Below, piece by piece: positions 7,493 through 16,703 of a DNA stretch of 64,000 nt. Where the stretch lies: the NCBI GenBank assembly GCA_903858085.1, contig CAIOHJ010000263.1, forward strand, positions 28,622 through 92,621. Reading direction: 5' to 3'. The position numbers and the translations under genes are program-made. The notes below the pieces were generated by a model, which was given only the letters and a program-made list of their open reading frames with translations, was not told the origin of the DNA and did no database searches. Every line of letters begins with the position of its first letter. The first letter of the stretch is position 1. This DNA is from an uncultured Chloroflexota bacterium (lineage in GTDB: Bacteria > Chloroflexota > Anaerolineae > Caldilineales > Caldilineaceae).

Positions 7493-10400
7493 ATGCAGCG
7501 GATGACACAGTGGAGGACACAGTGGAGGACACAGTGGAGGACACAGTGGAGGACACAGTGGAGGACACAGTGGAGGACACAGTGGAGGACACGGTGGAGG
7601 ACACGGTGGGTCTGGTCGGCTGTGGGCGGCTGTCTGCTGGTCGTCGGCGTCCTGACTGCCTTGAACGTCTCCGCCGGGGGCAGCGCAGGGCCTGACCTCA
7701 GCGCCGCTCTCCGTCTGGAACCGGCAATCCCTGCGCTCAACCAGCCGACCCAGATCTTTTTTGTGATCCGTAACACCGGCACTGTTTTTCTGCCGGGCCC
7801 GATCACCCTGCATGGGTTCATTGACCCTGGCCAGCCCCCTACACAGGATACACCGGGCGCTGAATTGACGCGGGGGGAGGGGTTGGGCCCTGGGGAAGAA
7901 TGGCGACAGGAGATCACCTATGCCTTTTCCAGCGAAGGCTGCACCCATCGGGTCTATGGCTGGGTCGACCGTGCCAATACGGTCGCAGAAAGCGACGAGA
8001 GCAACAATCTGGCTGCCTTGACAGTCTGCGTGGGCAATGTCAGCTGTGCCCCAGACAGCTTCGAAGGCAGCGGCGGAGACGACAACCGCGCCAGTGCACG
8101 CTGGTTTTTGGAAAATCTGACCCAGCCGCGCAGCCTCTGCAATGCCCAGAGCAGCCAGAGCCCAGACCGCGACTGGGTCAAATTTACAGTCTTCAGCGGC
8201 ATCACCTATACCCTGGAGATCGGTGCCCCTGAAGAACATGTGCGGGCGAGCATCGAACTCGACGCCAGCTGTGGCACGGTGGCCAGCGGTCAGGCCAGCC
8301 CGCTGCTCTGGCAGTCGTCGATCAACGGCATCTGCTACGCAGGTGTCGAACAGGATGCGCTGGTCGGGCCGCTGACAGCCTACTCGCTGACGTTGCGCAG
8401 CGCCAGTGGGGTCGTCGACCTCTACGAGCCCGACGACAGCTGTGCCCAGGCACGCGACCTGCCCACCGACGGCGTGCGTCAGAGCCACCTGTTCCAGCTG
8501 CCAGGCGACGTCGACTGGGTCAAGTTCAATGTGGAGGCGGGCAGTACCTTCCAGATGGTGGCGGACAACACCACGCCGGGGGTGGCTCCGCAAATCACCC
8601 TTTTCGCCAGCTGTGACCAGGTAGATGCCGGAAACAGCCTCTCCAGCCCGTCCAGCCAGCTGCTGCAGGCGGCTACCCAGAGCGCGGTCTATTACGCGCG
8701 GGTCGCCAACCAGAATCCAGAGAGTTTCGGCGCGGACAAACGCTACGACGTGCGTGTGGCTGTCGCTGCCTGTGTCTCCGATGCGAGCGAACCAGATGAT
8801 CTGCCAGCGGCAGCACGGCCGCTGGCGCTCGACCAGCCTGGGGTCCACAACATCTGCCCGGGCGGCGACGAGGATTGGGCACGGCTGGCGCTGCAGGCCG
8901 GCCAACCTTATGTGGTGCAGACCACCGATCTGGCCTTTGCCGCCGATACGCTTCTGACGATCTTCAGCGCCGATGGGCTGACCCGGCTGGCTGAAAACGA
9001 CGACTATGGGTATGTCAACGGCTCACGTCTGCTCTTCACCCCACCGGCAGACGGGGAGTATCTGGTGCGGGTGCGCCATGCCAACCCGACCGCCAATGGG
9101 CCCCACACACAATACAGCCTGGTGGCGCGCGCCGGCTTTTGTCAACCGGACGGCCAGGAGGGGGAGAGCGGGGACAACGGCCCTGGCGACGCCACCTCTT
9201 TGGCACCCAACCAGCCTGCGCAACAGCACAATTTTTGTGCCGACCCGCTGAACCCTGCTCTGGGGGACCAGGACTGGCTTGCCCTCTCGGCACAGGCGGG
9301 CAACCGCTACCAGGTCACCACCGGCCTGCTCGGCCCCAACACCGACACGGTGCTCGAACTGTATGCCGACGACGGCGCCACCCTGCTGCAGGACAACGAC
9401 GATACCGGCACAGGGCTGGAAGCTTCGCTGGTTTTTACAGCCGCCGCCGACAGTACGTACTACGTGCGTGCCCGCCAGTACAACAGCACCCTCACCGGAA
9501 ACGATACCGCCTACACGATCCAGCTGCGCAGCGACGCCCCTCCCACGCCGACCCCGACCCCCACCCCGCCCCCCACGCCGACCCCGCTGCCGACCCCTGC
9601 CCCGGTGTTGACGGCCACCAAGACTTTGATCCTGTTCAACGCTGCCGAGATGACAAAACTGTATGGGGCCAGCGCAGTCAGCAGCCTGCTGGACAAGCTG
9701 TTTGCGCTGGCGGACCTCCCCGAGGTGGCAGGCGCTCTCCTTCAGGTGGAGAATGACCCGGCGGTCGCCGCTGCCTACGCAGCCTGGACTGCCGATGCCA
9801 CCACGCTGGCGGACAACGAACTGGCCAACGCCGTGACCTCCGCTGTCCGCAACCGGCTGGCGACCTTCCTGGCCGCCGCCCCCCATCTCGAAGCAGTCGT
9901 GATCGTCGGCGGCGACCGTCTCCTCCCCTTTCGCCGGGTGCCCGACCAGGTCTCCCCCAGCGGGCCCAGCAGCACGTCGGTCGAAGCCGCCTATGCCACC
10001 GAGATCGTCGATGCCACTGGCACGGTGCGCGCCGCCCTGGCAGAGAACCAGGTGCTGACCGACGACTACCTGGTCGACCGCACTCCCTCTCAGTGGCAGG
10101 ACCGCCAGGGCAATTTTTACGATCTTTTTCTGCCCGACTACGCGGTCGGGCGTCTGGTCGAGACGCCCGCCGAGATCGGCGCGCTGGTCGATGGTTTTTT
10201 GAACGGCGCCAGGACCCTTGACGCTTCAGCAGGCAAAGCCCTGGTGACCGGCTACGATTTTGTCCAGGACAGCGCCAGCACGATCGCTGCCCTCTTCAAC
10301 GCCGACCTGATCCCGACCGACAGCCAGCTGATCGGTGCCAGCTGGCCTGGCGCCGCTTTGCAGACAAAATATCTGAACGCCGCGCCGCGCGTAGACCTCT

Positions 10401-11743
10401 ATTCGGTCAACGGGCACTCGACCCACACCGCCATCGGGGCGCCCGACGGCGCCGACCTGACTGCCGCCGCAGTGCAGGCGGCCGCCGCTGACCTGCGCGG
10501 CGCGCTGGTCTTCAGTCTGGGCTGCCACGGCGGGCTCAACGAAGACGGCGTGCTGGACCTGCCGCAGGCCTTCGCCGCCCGACAGGCCCACTCCATCGGC
10601 AACACCGGCTTCGGCTGGGGAGGCAGCGGGATCGTCTACAGCGAGGCGTTGATGCGCACCTTTGCGCGCGAGTTGGTGCGCGAGCAGCGTGCCGAGATCG
10701 GCGCTGCCCTGGCAACCGCCAAACAGAAATACTATGCCCAGGCGCGCACCTTCAACGCCTACGACGCCAAAATTTTGATGCAGGTCACGCTCTACGGCCT
10801 GCCAATGATGGCCCTGATCAGCGCCGGCAACTTGAACGACACCGCCCCCTTCCCAAGCGCAGTGGCCGACTTTTCCCCGCCCAGCGCCTTTGGCGACTAT
10901 GCGGTGGGCAGCGCAGGCTACCGACTGCCGGCCTCTTTCGGCGCTTTCGATGAAATTCCCAGCGAAACTGGCACCAGCTTCACGCTGGACGACAACGGGG
11001 TCTTCGACGTCGGCGCGCCGCTGCAGCCACGCTACTTCGCCGACATCAGCGCGCCGGCTGCGGGGACGCTGCGCGGGGTCGTACTCTTCGGCGCCATCTA
11101 CACCGATACGCCGGAGATCGACCCCGTCATCGCCCTGGCGACCAACGAGTATGTCGCCGACGACAGCGAGCCAGCCTTCCACAGCGACAACTTTTACCCA
11201 GCCATCCCCTTCAGCGTGCGCAGCGGCCTCGACCGGGCCGGCGACACGCTGCTGCTCAGCCTTGGCCAGTTCACCAGCAACCCGGCTGCCAGCCAGGTTG
11301 CCCGCAACGCACCAGCCACAACGGGCGGAGTGCAGCGGCTCTACGACCAGATGAGCTTTGGTGCCTACTACTCCAACAGCCCCGACCGCAACGCCGCCAA
11401 TATCCGTTCGGTCGACGGCATTCTGGATCCGGCGACCGGCCTGGGCAACGTCAAAGTCACGGCCAGCGACAGCTCCGGGGTACAGCAGGTCGTGGTGGCC
11501 TTCACCGACGGGGATGGCCGCTGGGAGAGCACACAACTGGCCTTCGACAGCAGAGCACAGACCTGGACCGGCACCCTCTCCGGGACATTGACCACACAAT
11601 TTTTTGTGCAGGTGGTAGACGCCGCCGGCAACGTCGCGCTCAACGACAACAAGGGGCGTTACTATAGCCTGGCCCAGCCAGCACCCCTGGCGGCTGGCCA
11701 GCCGATCGGCGGGCGGATCTATCTGCCCACGGTCAGCCGCTGA
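7493..11743 (+). CDS. Large secreted C25 (gingipain-like) peptidase with CARDB and four PPC domains
   Basis: A 1416-residue exported protein. The N-terminus is a (TQWR)n repeat, an expanded basic n-region, leading into a hydrophobic stretch (about 40-62) that should act as signal peptide or anchor. A CARDB-like unit (about 65-180) and four PPC units (about 180-680) follow, then a Pro/Thr linker near 682-712. The C25-like domain (about 710-1115) has the clan CD dyad H975 in NGHS and C1011 in SLGCHG. A beta-sandwich tail follows, and the protein ends YLPTVSR. An ATG at 7502 is an alternative start with better spacing from the G-run. It lies 80 bp after the C13-like gene, probably cotranscribed. 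Confidence 0.86.
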   Translation: MQRMTQWRTQWRTQWRTQWRTQWRTQWRTQWRTRWRTRWVWSAVGGCLLVVGVLTALNVSAGGSAGPDLSAALRLEPAIPALNQPTQIFFVIRNTGTVFLPGPITLHGFIDPGQPPTQDTPGAELTRGEGLGPGEEWRQEITYAFSSEGCTHRVYGWVDRANTVAESDESNNLAALTVCVGNVSCAPDSFEGSGGDDNRASARWFLENLTQPRSLCNAQSSQSPDRDWVKFTVFSGITYTLEIGAPEEHVRASIELDASCGTVASGQASPLLWQSSINGICYAGVEQDALVGPLTAYSLTLRSASGVVDLYEPDDSCAQARDLPTDGVRQSHLFQLPGDVDWVKFNVEAGSTFQMVADNTTPGVAPQITLFASCDQVDAGNSLSSPSSQLLQAATQSAVYYARVANQNPESFGADKRYDVRVAVAACVSDASEPDDLPAAARPLALDQPGVHNICPGGDEDWARLALQAGQPYVVQTTDLAFAADTLLTIFSADGLTRLAENDDYGYVNGSRLLFTPPADGEYLVRVRHANPTANGPHTQYSLVARAGFCQPDGQEGESGDNGPGDATSLAPNQPAQQHNFCADPLNPALGDQDWLALSAQAGNRYQVTTGLLGPNTDTVLELYADDGATLLQDNDDTGTGLEASLVFTAAADSTYYVRARQYNSTLTGNDTAYTIQLRSDAPPTPTPTPTPPPTPTPLPTPAPVLTATKTLILFNAAEMTKLYGASAVSSLLDKLFALADLPEVAGALLQVENDPAVAAAYAAWTADATTLADNELANAVTSAVRNRLATFLAAAPHLEAVVIVGGDRLLPFRRVPDQVSPSGPSSTSVEAAYATEIVDATGTVRAALAENQVLTDDYLVDRTPSQWQDRQGNFYDLFLPDYAVGRLVETPAEIGALVDGFLNGARTLDASAGKALVTGYDFVQDSASTIAALFNADLIPTDSQLIGASWPGAALQTKYLNAAPRVDLYSVNGHSTHTAIGAPDGADLTAAAVQAAAADLRGALVFSLGCHGGLNEDGVLDLPQAFAARQAHSIGNTGFGWGGSGIVYSEALMRTFARELVREQRAEIGAALATAKQKYYAQARTFNAYDAKILMQVTLYGLPMMALISAGNLNDTAPFPSAVADFSPPSAFGDYAVGSAGYRLPASFGAFDEIPSETGTSFTLDDNGVFDVGAPLQPRYFADISAPAAGTLRGVVLFGAIYTDTPEIDPVIALATNEYVADDSEPAFHSDNFYPAIPFSVRSGLDRAGDTLLLSLGQFTSNPAASQVARNAPATTGGVQRLYDQMSFGAYYSNSPDRNAANIRSVDGILDPATGLGNVKVTASDSSGVQQVVVAFTDGDGRWESTQLAFDSRAQTWTGTLSGTLTTQFFVQVVDAAGNVALNDNKGRYYSLAQPAPLAAGQPIGGRIYLPTVSR
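7505..7609 (+). repeat. 12-bp tandem repeat at the start of the C25-like gene
   Basis: Eight full copies of ACACAGTGGAGG plus a partial ninth; copies 1-7 are identical and the eighth differs by A to G. In the coding frame they give repeated TQWR, so each copy adds one arginine to the n-region of the signal sequence. Copy-number change would not shift the frame. Confidence 0.95.
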
Positions 11744-11910
11744 GGGGAGTGCCTCCCCAAAGGGAGACCCTGTGAAGGCGTCGTTCTGTCTGCAGCCAGC
11801 CCCCAGCCGCAACGTTCGACGGAAAGGAGAACCGAAGGCATAACGAAATGGTCTGTTGTTGGCCGCCGCTAGATTTTGTCTGAATTTGTTTTCATTCAGG
11901 AGAAAAAAGT

Positions 11911-14094
11911 ATGTTTGGACAGACCCGTTCCAGCCTGCAGCGCACCCTCTTTGCCCTGCTCTGCAGCGCACTTCTGGCTCTTGCCCTGGCCCAGGTGGCC
12001 CTGGCCCAACAGGAACCGGCGACCGCCCAGCCAGGCGCTACCACGGCGGACGACGGCGGCGCCTGGGAAGTCGGCATCCACGGCACCGCCGGGGACCTGA
12101 CTGCCGCCACCGCCGCCGAACGCGCCGGCATGTGGGACAAGCTCAACGGCTGGTTTGTGCGCCGCTACAGCTACGCCGAAGCCGGCGCCTGGGAAGAAGA
12201 TTTCAAGCGCGCTGATCTGGGAGGCACAGAAAACAGCTACATTGACTCGGTGGACCTGCAGTTCTATGTCGGCCACGGTGCGCCGGCGCGCTTCACCTTC
12301 GCCACCAACAACCGCGACGACGGCTCCCTGCAGGCCCCCGGCGACTGCAACACCACCTGGGGAGATGGCGACAACGAGTGGCTGGCGCTCACCTCCTGCC
12401 AGGTGCTGGCCGACGCCGGCATCGGGCCGATGGCACAGTGCATGAACCGTCAACATCTGATCCTGGGCTTTGTCACCAACGCCTCGGCACACAACACCAG
12501 TACCAACACACAGGCCTACCACTTCGGCCGCTATCTGCGCAACAACTATACCCTCACGGCAGCCTGGTTTGCTGCCTGCGATGTGGCCCAGCGCAACCGG
12601 ATCGCGCGCGTGATCGCCGAAGAGACCGCCTGCTTCAACGACAACCCCTACTCTAGCAGCGTCTGCGACGATGTGCTCGACGACGACTACTTCTGGCTGA
12701 CCCACAACTGCGGCACCGAGAGCGCCTCCGCCGTGCCGGTGAACGAGGTGCTCAGCATGCCGGTCTATCAATTCGCCCCCTACAGCCTGGACGAGGCGCA
12801 GGCGGATCTGACCCTGCTGGGCACTGCCTTCAACGTCGCGACCCCGCGCGTCTACCTGCCCAGCGTCCAGGGCAACGCCGCCGGCACGGTGGGCACCGCC
12901 GAGGGGCCGGGCACGTCGCCGGACCCCGACACCGGCGGATTTTTGGTCAGCAGCAACGGACAGCTCGAGCTGGACACCAACAGCGGCCTTTACCGCTACA
13001 CAGACCACGACCAGATGTGGAGCGCGGCCAGCGCCCAGAATGCCCTGGCCGCACGGGCTGCCGGGGCAACAGCCCTCACCGCAGACGACGCGCGCGCGAT
13101 CGCCGACGCCTTCCTGACCAACAACAACTTGATGGCCGGCGACGCTGCGTTCTACGAAGTCGTCCAGGACACCACCGGTACAATCGATCGTGGCGCAGTG
13201 GTGGCCAGCGCGGCCGACATCGCAGCGGCCGAGACCCCGATCCTGCAGCAGGTGATCTACTCGCGCAAACTCGCGGCCCCCACGGTGACAGCCGCCGGCG
13301 TCAACGCGATTACCTACACGGTCGTCGGCCCCGGCGCCAAACAGAAGGTCTATCTGCCGGCGACGGTGCCGTCGGGCGTCACCGCCGCCACGCTGCTGGA
13401 AGAGGTCGACCCGGTGGGCGTGCAGGGCGGCTGGCGCGAGCTGCAGCCCCTGGTCAACGCAGCCGGGGCCCAGGTCATGACCACCATCCTGGACGAAGCG
13501 ACCGCTGCCGCACTCTACCTGGCGCTGGACGCCGACGTGACCATGAACTCGCTGCCGATCGACATCTCCGGCCGGGAGATCCTTTCTGCCACGCTGGCCT
13601 ACTGGGAAGAGGGTGCTGGCAGCAGCCAGGCCCACCTGATCCCGGTCTTCGAGTTCACGGTGCGTTTCACCGAGACAACCACCAACCAGGTCTTCGAAGA
13701 CTTCGTCTATGTGCCGGCCAGCTCCGAGTATCTGCGCCCGCTGGCGCGCGTGCCCGACGCCCCGCAGCGTACCGCTAGCGGTGAAAGCTTGACCTTGACC
13801 GCAGCCGACGCCTCCCAGACGCTGCGTACGCTGGGCGTCGGGGCCTTTGACTTTGTAATGGGCTACAACGGCGCCGACGGCACCTATCTGTATGAATGGT
13901 ATCTGGGCACTGTGGCCCCCGAAAACAAGATCGCAGACTCTGCCCCCGGCGACGGCCTCCGCTCGGTCACTTTCACAGTGCCGGAGCCAGCCGACGACCA
14001 CGCCACCAGCTTCGCTGTGCTGCTGGTCGTGACCGACAACGACAGCCCCAATGGGGCCAGGTCGACTTCGACGATCAACATTTCGCTCGAATAG
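11911..14094 (+). CDS. Secreted DUF6345-like protein, putative clan CD peptidase relative
   Basis: Exported protein of 727 residues with a signal peptide (about 10-33). The N-terminal domain (about 45-310) has VGHGAP with H122 and LTSCQV with C163. This is the His-Gly then Cys arrangement of caspase-fold peptidases, and it resembles the DUF6345 family. After an internal RVYLPSVQG segment, the C-terminal part (about 345-727) is beta-rich and ends in a PKD-like unit. Unlike its three neighbours it lacks the terminal YLP heptapeptide, but carries RVYLPS and KVYLPA internally. AGGAG upstream of the ATG is a good ribosome binding site. It is the last gene of the protease island. A peptidase role is inferred only from the fold-like motifs. 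Confidence 0.72.
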   Translation: MFGQTRSSLQRTLFALLCSALLALALAQVALAQQEPATAQPGATTADDGGAWEVGIHGTAGDLTAATAAERAGMWDKLNGWFVRRYSYAEAGAWEEDFKRADLGGTENSYIDSVDLQFYVGHGAPARFTFATNNRDDGSLQAPGDCNTTWGDGDNEWLALTSCQVLADAGIGPMAQCMNRQHLILGFVTNASAHNTSTNTQAYHFGRYLRNNYTLTAAWFAACDVAQRNRIARVIAEETACFNDNPYSSSVCDDVLDDDYFWLTHNCGTESASAVPVNEVLSMPVYQFAPYSLDEAQADLTLLGTAFNVATPRVYLPSVQGNAAGTVGTAEGPGTSPDPDTGGFLVSSNGQLELDTNSGLYRYTDHDQMWSAASAQNALAARAAGATALTADDARAIADAFLTNNNLMAGDAAFYEVVQDTTGTIDRGAVVASAADIAAAETPILQQVIYSRKLAAPTVTAAGVNAITYTVVGPGAKQKVYLPATVPSGVTAATLLEEVDPVGVQGGWRELQPLVNAAGAQVMTTILDEATAAALYLALDADVTMNSLPIDISGREILSATLAYWEEGAGSSQAHLIPVFEFTVRFTETTTNQVFEDFVYVPASSEYLRPLARVPDAPQRTASGESLTLTAADASQTLRTLGVGAFDFVMGYNGADGTYLYEWYLGTVAPENKIADSAPGDGLRSVTFTVPEPADDHATSFAVLLVVTDNDSPNGARSTSTINISLE

Positions 14095-14107
14095 CGCTCG
14101 ACCACCC

Positions 14108-14146
14108 GTCCTGGAGGCCCGGGTGGGGAACCCGGGCCTCCAGGAC
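14108..14146 (+). terminator. Strong hairpin after the DUF6345-like gene
   Basis: Arms of 16 bp (GTCCTGGAGGCCCGGG and its exact complement) around a 7-nt loop, starting 14 bp after the stop codon. There is no U-tract, so it may act as an intrinsic stop only weakly or as an RNA-stabilising element. Confidence 0.6.
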
Positions 14147-14187
14147 GCTGGCAGCGCCCCGTAGAAAGACAGGCTCAGCAACATTCC

Positions 14188-15153
14188 ATGCAGATCACCG
14201 TAGGCACCTTCAACCTCAACAACCTCTTCTCACGCTACAACTTTCAGGCAGAAGTCGAACTGGTCCGCCAAGGCGGCACCGCTGTCGAGGCCGATGTTCG
14301 CTTCACCTTTGTGGAGCCGGTCGGCTATCGATTTCGCTCGTACCAGGGACAACTGGTGCACTCCAAAACACCGGCCGACCGCAAACAGATCGCCGACCGC
14401 ATCCGGGCCCTCCATGTCGACGTGCTGGCCGTCCAGGAGGTCGAGGACATTGGGGTGCTGCGCCAGTTTGCACTGGAAGATCTCGGCGGGCTGTACCCCT
14501 ATCAGGTCCTGGTCGAGGGCAACGACCAGCGTCTGATCGACGTCGGCCTGCTTTCCCGTTTCCCGATCGGGGCGGTCACCTCCTGGCGCTTCGCCGTGCA
14601 TCCCGAGGAGCCACGGGGCTATATCTTCAGCCGTGACCTGCTGGAAGTCGAAATTTTGGAGCCAAGACAACGCCAGCGCCTGCTCACCGTCTTCAACACC
14701 CACCTGAAAAGCAACTATAGCCGTTGGGGGGGCACCCAGGAGCAACAACGGATTGTGACCCGGCGCCGCCGACAGGCGGAGACGATTGCGTCGATCGTGG
14801 CTGCCCGCACACGCCCCGACAGCAGCTATCTGGTGACTGGCGACATGAACGATGGCGCCGATGCCGAGTGTCTGGCCGCTTTTCGCCAGGCCGGCTGGGT
14901 CAATGGGCTGGCCTCCCCGCAAGAAACCCGGCCCGCCAAACGCGAGAGCGTGGCCGCCCACAGCCCTCCCCATCCAGCCTGGACCCACCGCTTCAAACCG
15001 CGCAACCAGCCGCCTCGCTTCGAGCTCTACGACCAGATCTGGCTCAGCCCCACGCTGGCAAACTGCCAGACCGCAGCCTGGATAGACCGCCGCACCCGCC
15101 ACCCTGGCGACGGCAGCGACCATGACCCCGCTTGGGTCATCCTCGATCTCTAA
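14188..15153 (+). CDS. Endonuclease/exonuclease/phosphatase (EEP) family protein
   Basis: A 321-residue protein with the DNase I-like fold used by nucleases and phosphoesterases. Motifs in order are GTFNLNNL at the N-terminus, VQEVED near residue 87 (metal-binding Glu), FNTHLKS (catalytic His region), TGDMND near 218, and GSDHDPAW at the C-terminal end (final Asp-His pair). No signal peptide is visible. It stands alone on the plus strand between the secreted island and an OsmC gene 15 bp downstream. The substrate cannot be told from sequence; DNA, RNA or a phospholipid head group are all possible in this superfamily. Confidence 0.85.
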   Translation: MQITVGTFNLNNLFSRYNFQAEVELVRQGGTAVEADVRFTFVEPVGYRFRSYQGQLVHSKTPADRKQIADRIRALHVDVLAVQEVEDIGVLRQFALEDLGGLYPYQVLVEGNDQRLIDVGLLSRFPIGAVTSWRFAVHPEEPRGYIFSRDLLEVEILEPRQRQRLLTVFNTHLKSNYSRWGGTQEQQRIVTRRRRQAETIASIVAARTRPDSSYLVTGDMNDGADAECLAAFRQAGWVNGLASPQETRPAKRESVAAHSPPHPAWTHRFKPRNQPPRFELYDQIWLSPTLANCQTAAWIDRRTRHPGDGSDHDPAWVILDL

Positions 15154-15168
15154 AGCCGGAGAAACCTT

Positions 15169-15684
15169 GTGAGCATCCTGGACCCCTATCTGGCCCGCAA
15201 AGCCACCGCCCTCGCCCAACGTCGCGCCGACTTCACCGCACAACCGGAGAAAGCGACGGTGCGTATCCAGGCCACTTCCTGGGTGGCCGGCAACACCGGG
15301 GCCCGCCCGGTCAAAATCGGCGATACCCTTTGGGTCACTGATTCAGCACCGGCGCTGGCTGGGCATGGGCTGGGCCCCACCGCCCCCGAGCTGCTGCTGG
15401 GCGCGCTGGCCAGCTGCCTGGTCCACACCTACCTGATCCAGGCCGTGCTGCTCCAGATCCAGCTCGATGGCGTCGAACTGGAGGTGCAGGGCGCCGTCCC
15501 GATGGGCGGGGTCGTCGGCCTTCCCTACACCGACCCGCCCCAGCTGCAAGAGATTACCTACCAGGCACGGCTCTTCACCGCCGCCAGTGAGCCAGAGATC
15601 GAGCGCATGCACCAGGCTGTCGCAGAGACCTGCCCGGTGCTCAACACCCTGCGCCTGCCGACCGCAGTGACGCGCCAGCCGTAG
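15169..15684 (+). CDS. OsmC/Ohr family protein
   Basis: A 171-residue cytoplasmic protein of the OsmC family, thiol-based peroxidases that reduce organic hydroperoxides. The two conserved cysteines are C83 in GALASCLVHTY and C155 in ETCPVLNTL, at the expected spacing. The start is a GTG at 15169, 15 bp after the EEP gene. No shorter start would retain the N-terminal strand. It is followed by a separate promoter for the cyclase gene. Placement close to MsrPQ suggests an oxidative-stress theme for the region, although they are not one operon. Confidence 0.87.
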   Translation: MSILDPYLARKATALAQRRADFTAQPEKATVRIQATSWVAGNTGARPVKIGDTLWVTDSAPALAGHGLGPTAPELLLGALASCLVHTYLIQAVLLQIQLDGVELEVQGAVPMGGVVGLPYTDPPQLQEITYQARLFTAASEPEIERMHQAVAETCPVLNTLRLPTAVTRQP

Positions 15685-15712
15685 CGGCGCCCAGACAAGA
15701 ATTTTTCTCAAT

Positions 15713-15741
15713 TTGATGGCAGCCCGGAAGGCCACTATAAT
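15713..15741 (+). promoter_or_regulatory. Promoter of the cyclase gene
   Basis: TTGATG at 15713-15718, a 17-bp spacer, and consensus TATAAT at 15736-15741. The leader is about 50 nt, with AAGGAG placed 9 nt before the ATG at 15798. Confidence 0.7.
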
Positions 15742-15797
15742 GGGAGCCGTCTTCTCTCTTTCAGGAAAGCCCAGTTTAGACCAAGGAGTGACCCACG

Positions 15798-16652
15798 ATG
15801 TGTGTTCCTGTCTGTACACAAAAAATGGCTGCGGATCTGGGGCGGCGGAATTTTCTGCGCAGCGCGGCGGGGCTGGCGACTGTCGCAGCGCTGGCAGGCT
15901 GCGCGCCTGTCTCGGCAACCCCTCCCGCCGGCACAGCTGCTGCGGCTCGATCGATGCCCCACAGCCATTCGTTCAGCCGGATTTTTGACCTGACCCATAC
16001 CTTGGCCCCGAGCTTCCCTACCTTTGGCGGCGACCCACAGCTGGCGCTGGAGACTGTCGTCACGCTGGCCAACGACGGTTACAACCTCTACCGCTGGCTG
16101 TTGAACGAACACACCGGCACCCACATGGACGCCCCTTTCCATTTTTCAGAGGGACTCACCGCCGACCAGATCCCGGTCGAAGACCTGATGGGCCCGCTGG
16201 CGGTCGTGGATATCCGCGCCAAAGCCGAAGGAAACCCCGATGCCCAGCTCACCCCAGACGATCTGCTCGCCTGGGAAAGCCAGCACGGCCCTCTTCCCGA
16301 GGGGGCGATCGTGGCCATGAACAGCGGCTGGGATGCCTTTGTCGGCGACGAACGGTTCCGCAACGCCGATGGCGACGGGGGGATGCATTTTCCTGGTTTC
16401 CATATCGAGGCGATCGAGCTGTTGCTCGGGGAACGCTCGGTCAAAGGGATCTTTGTCGACACCCTCAGCCTCGACTTCGGGCAGTCACCCGACTTTGCGG
16501 TGCACTATCGCTGGCTCCCGGCCAACCGGTGGGGGATCGAGTGTGTGGCCAACCTGGGTCAGCTGCCAGCCAGCGGAGCCATCGCCATCGTCGGGGGCCC
16601 CAAAATCGCCGGCGCAACCGGCGGCCCCTCGCGCATCCTGGCGCTGGGTTGA
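15798..16652 (+). CDS. Tat-exported cyclase / kynurenine formamidase-like metal hydrolase
   Basis: A 284-residue member of the cyclase family (metal-dependent hydrolases such as arylformamidase). The metal-binding HxGTHxDxPxH signature is present with H105, H109, D111 and H115. The N-terminus has a twin-arginine motif RRNFLR and a lipobox LAGC with C35, so the mature enzyme is probably a folded, Tat-exported lipoprotein on the outside of the membrane. Export is unusual for kynurenine formamidases, which are normally cytoplasmic, so the substrate is likely different. It has its own promoter and ends at a bidirectional hairpin facing the DUF2231 gene. Confidence 0.85.
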   Translation: MCVPVCTQKMAADLGRRNFLRSAAGLATVAALAGCAPVSATPPAGTAAAARSMPHSHSFSRIFDLTHTLAPSFPTFGGDPQLALETVVTLANDGYNLYRWLLNEHTGTHMDAPFHFSEGLTADQIPVEDLMGPLAVVDIRAKAEGNPDAQLTPDDLLAWESQHGPLPEGAIVAMNSGWDAFVGDERFRNADGDGGMHFPGFHIEAIELLLGERSVKGIFVDTLSLDFGQSPDFAVHYRWLPANRWGIECVANLGQLPASGAIAIVGGPKIAGATGGPSRILALG

Positions 16653-16659
16653 GCTGTTG

Positions 16660-16696
16660 CGCCTTGTGGGGGGCTTCTGGTCCCCCACAAGGCGCG
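16660..16696. terminator. Bidirectional hairpin between convergent genes
   Basis: 14-bp arms GCGCCTTGTGGGGG and exact complement around a 9-nt loop, between the cyclase stop and the convergent DUF2231 stop. Confidence 0.65.
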
Positions 16697-16703
16697 CTCC
16701 TGT

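Noticed and set aside
7505..7609. Phase-variable frameshift switch
   Set aside because: The unit is 12 bp, so copy changes preserve the reading frame.
10226..11971. 581-codon minus-strand frame opposite the C25-like gene
   Set aside because: Antisense shadow; the real protein on the other strand covers it entirely with clear domain motifs.
11896..14184. 762-codon open frame on the minus strand opposite the DUF6345-like gene
   Set aside because: Long antisense frames are expected in GC-rich DNA. The product lacks recognisable motifs, and the plus-strand frame has a signal peptide, ribosome binding site and family motifs.
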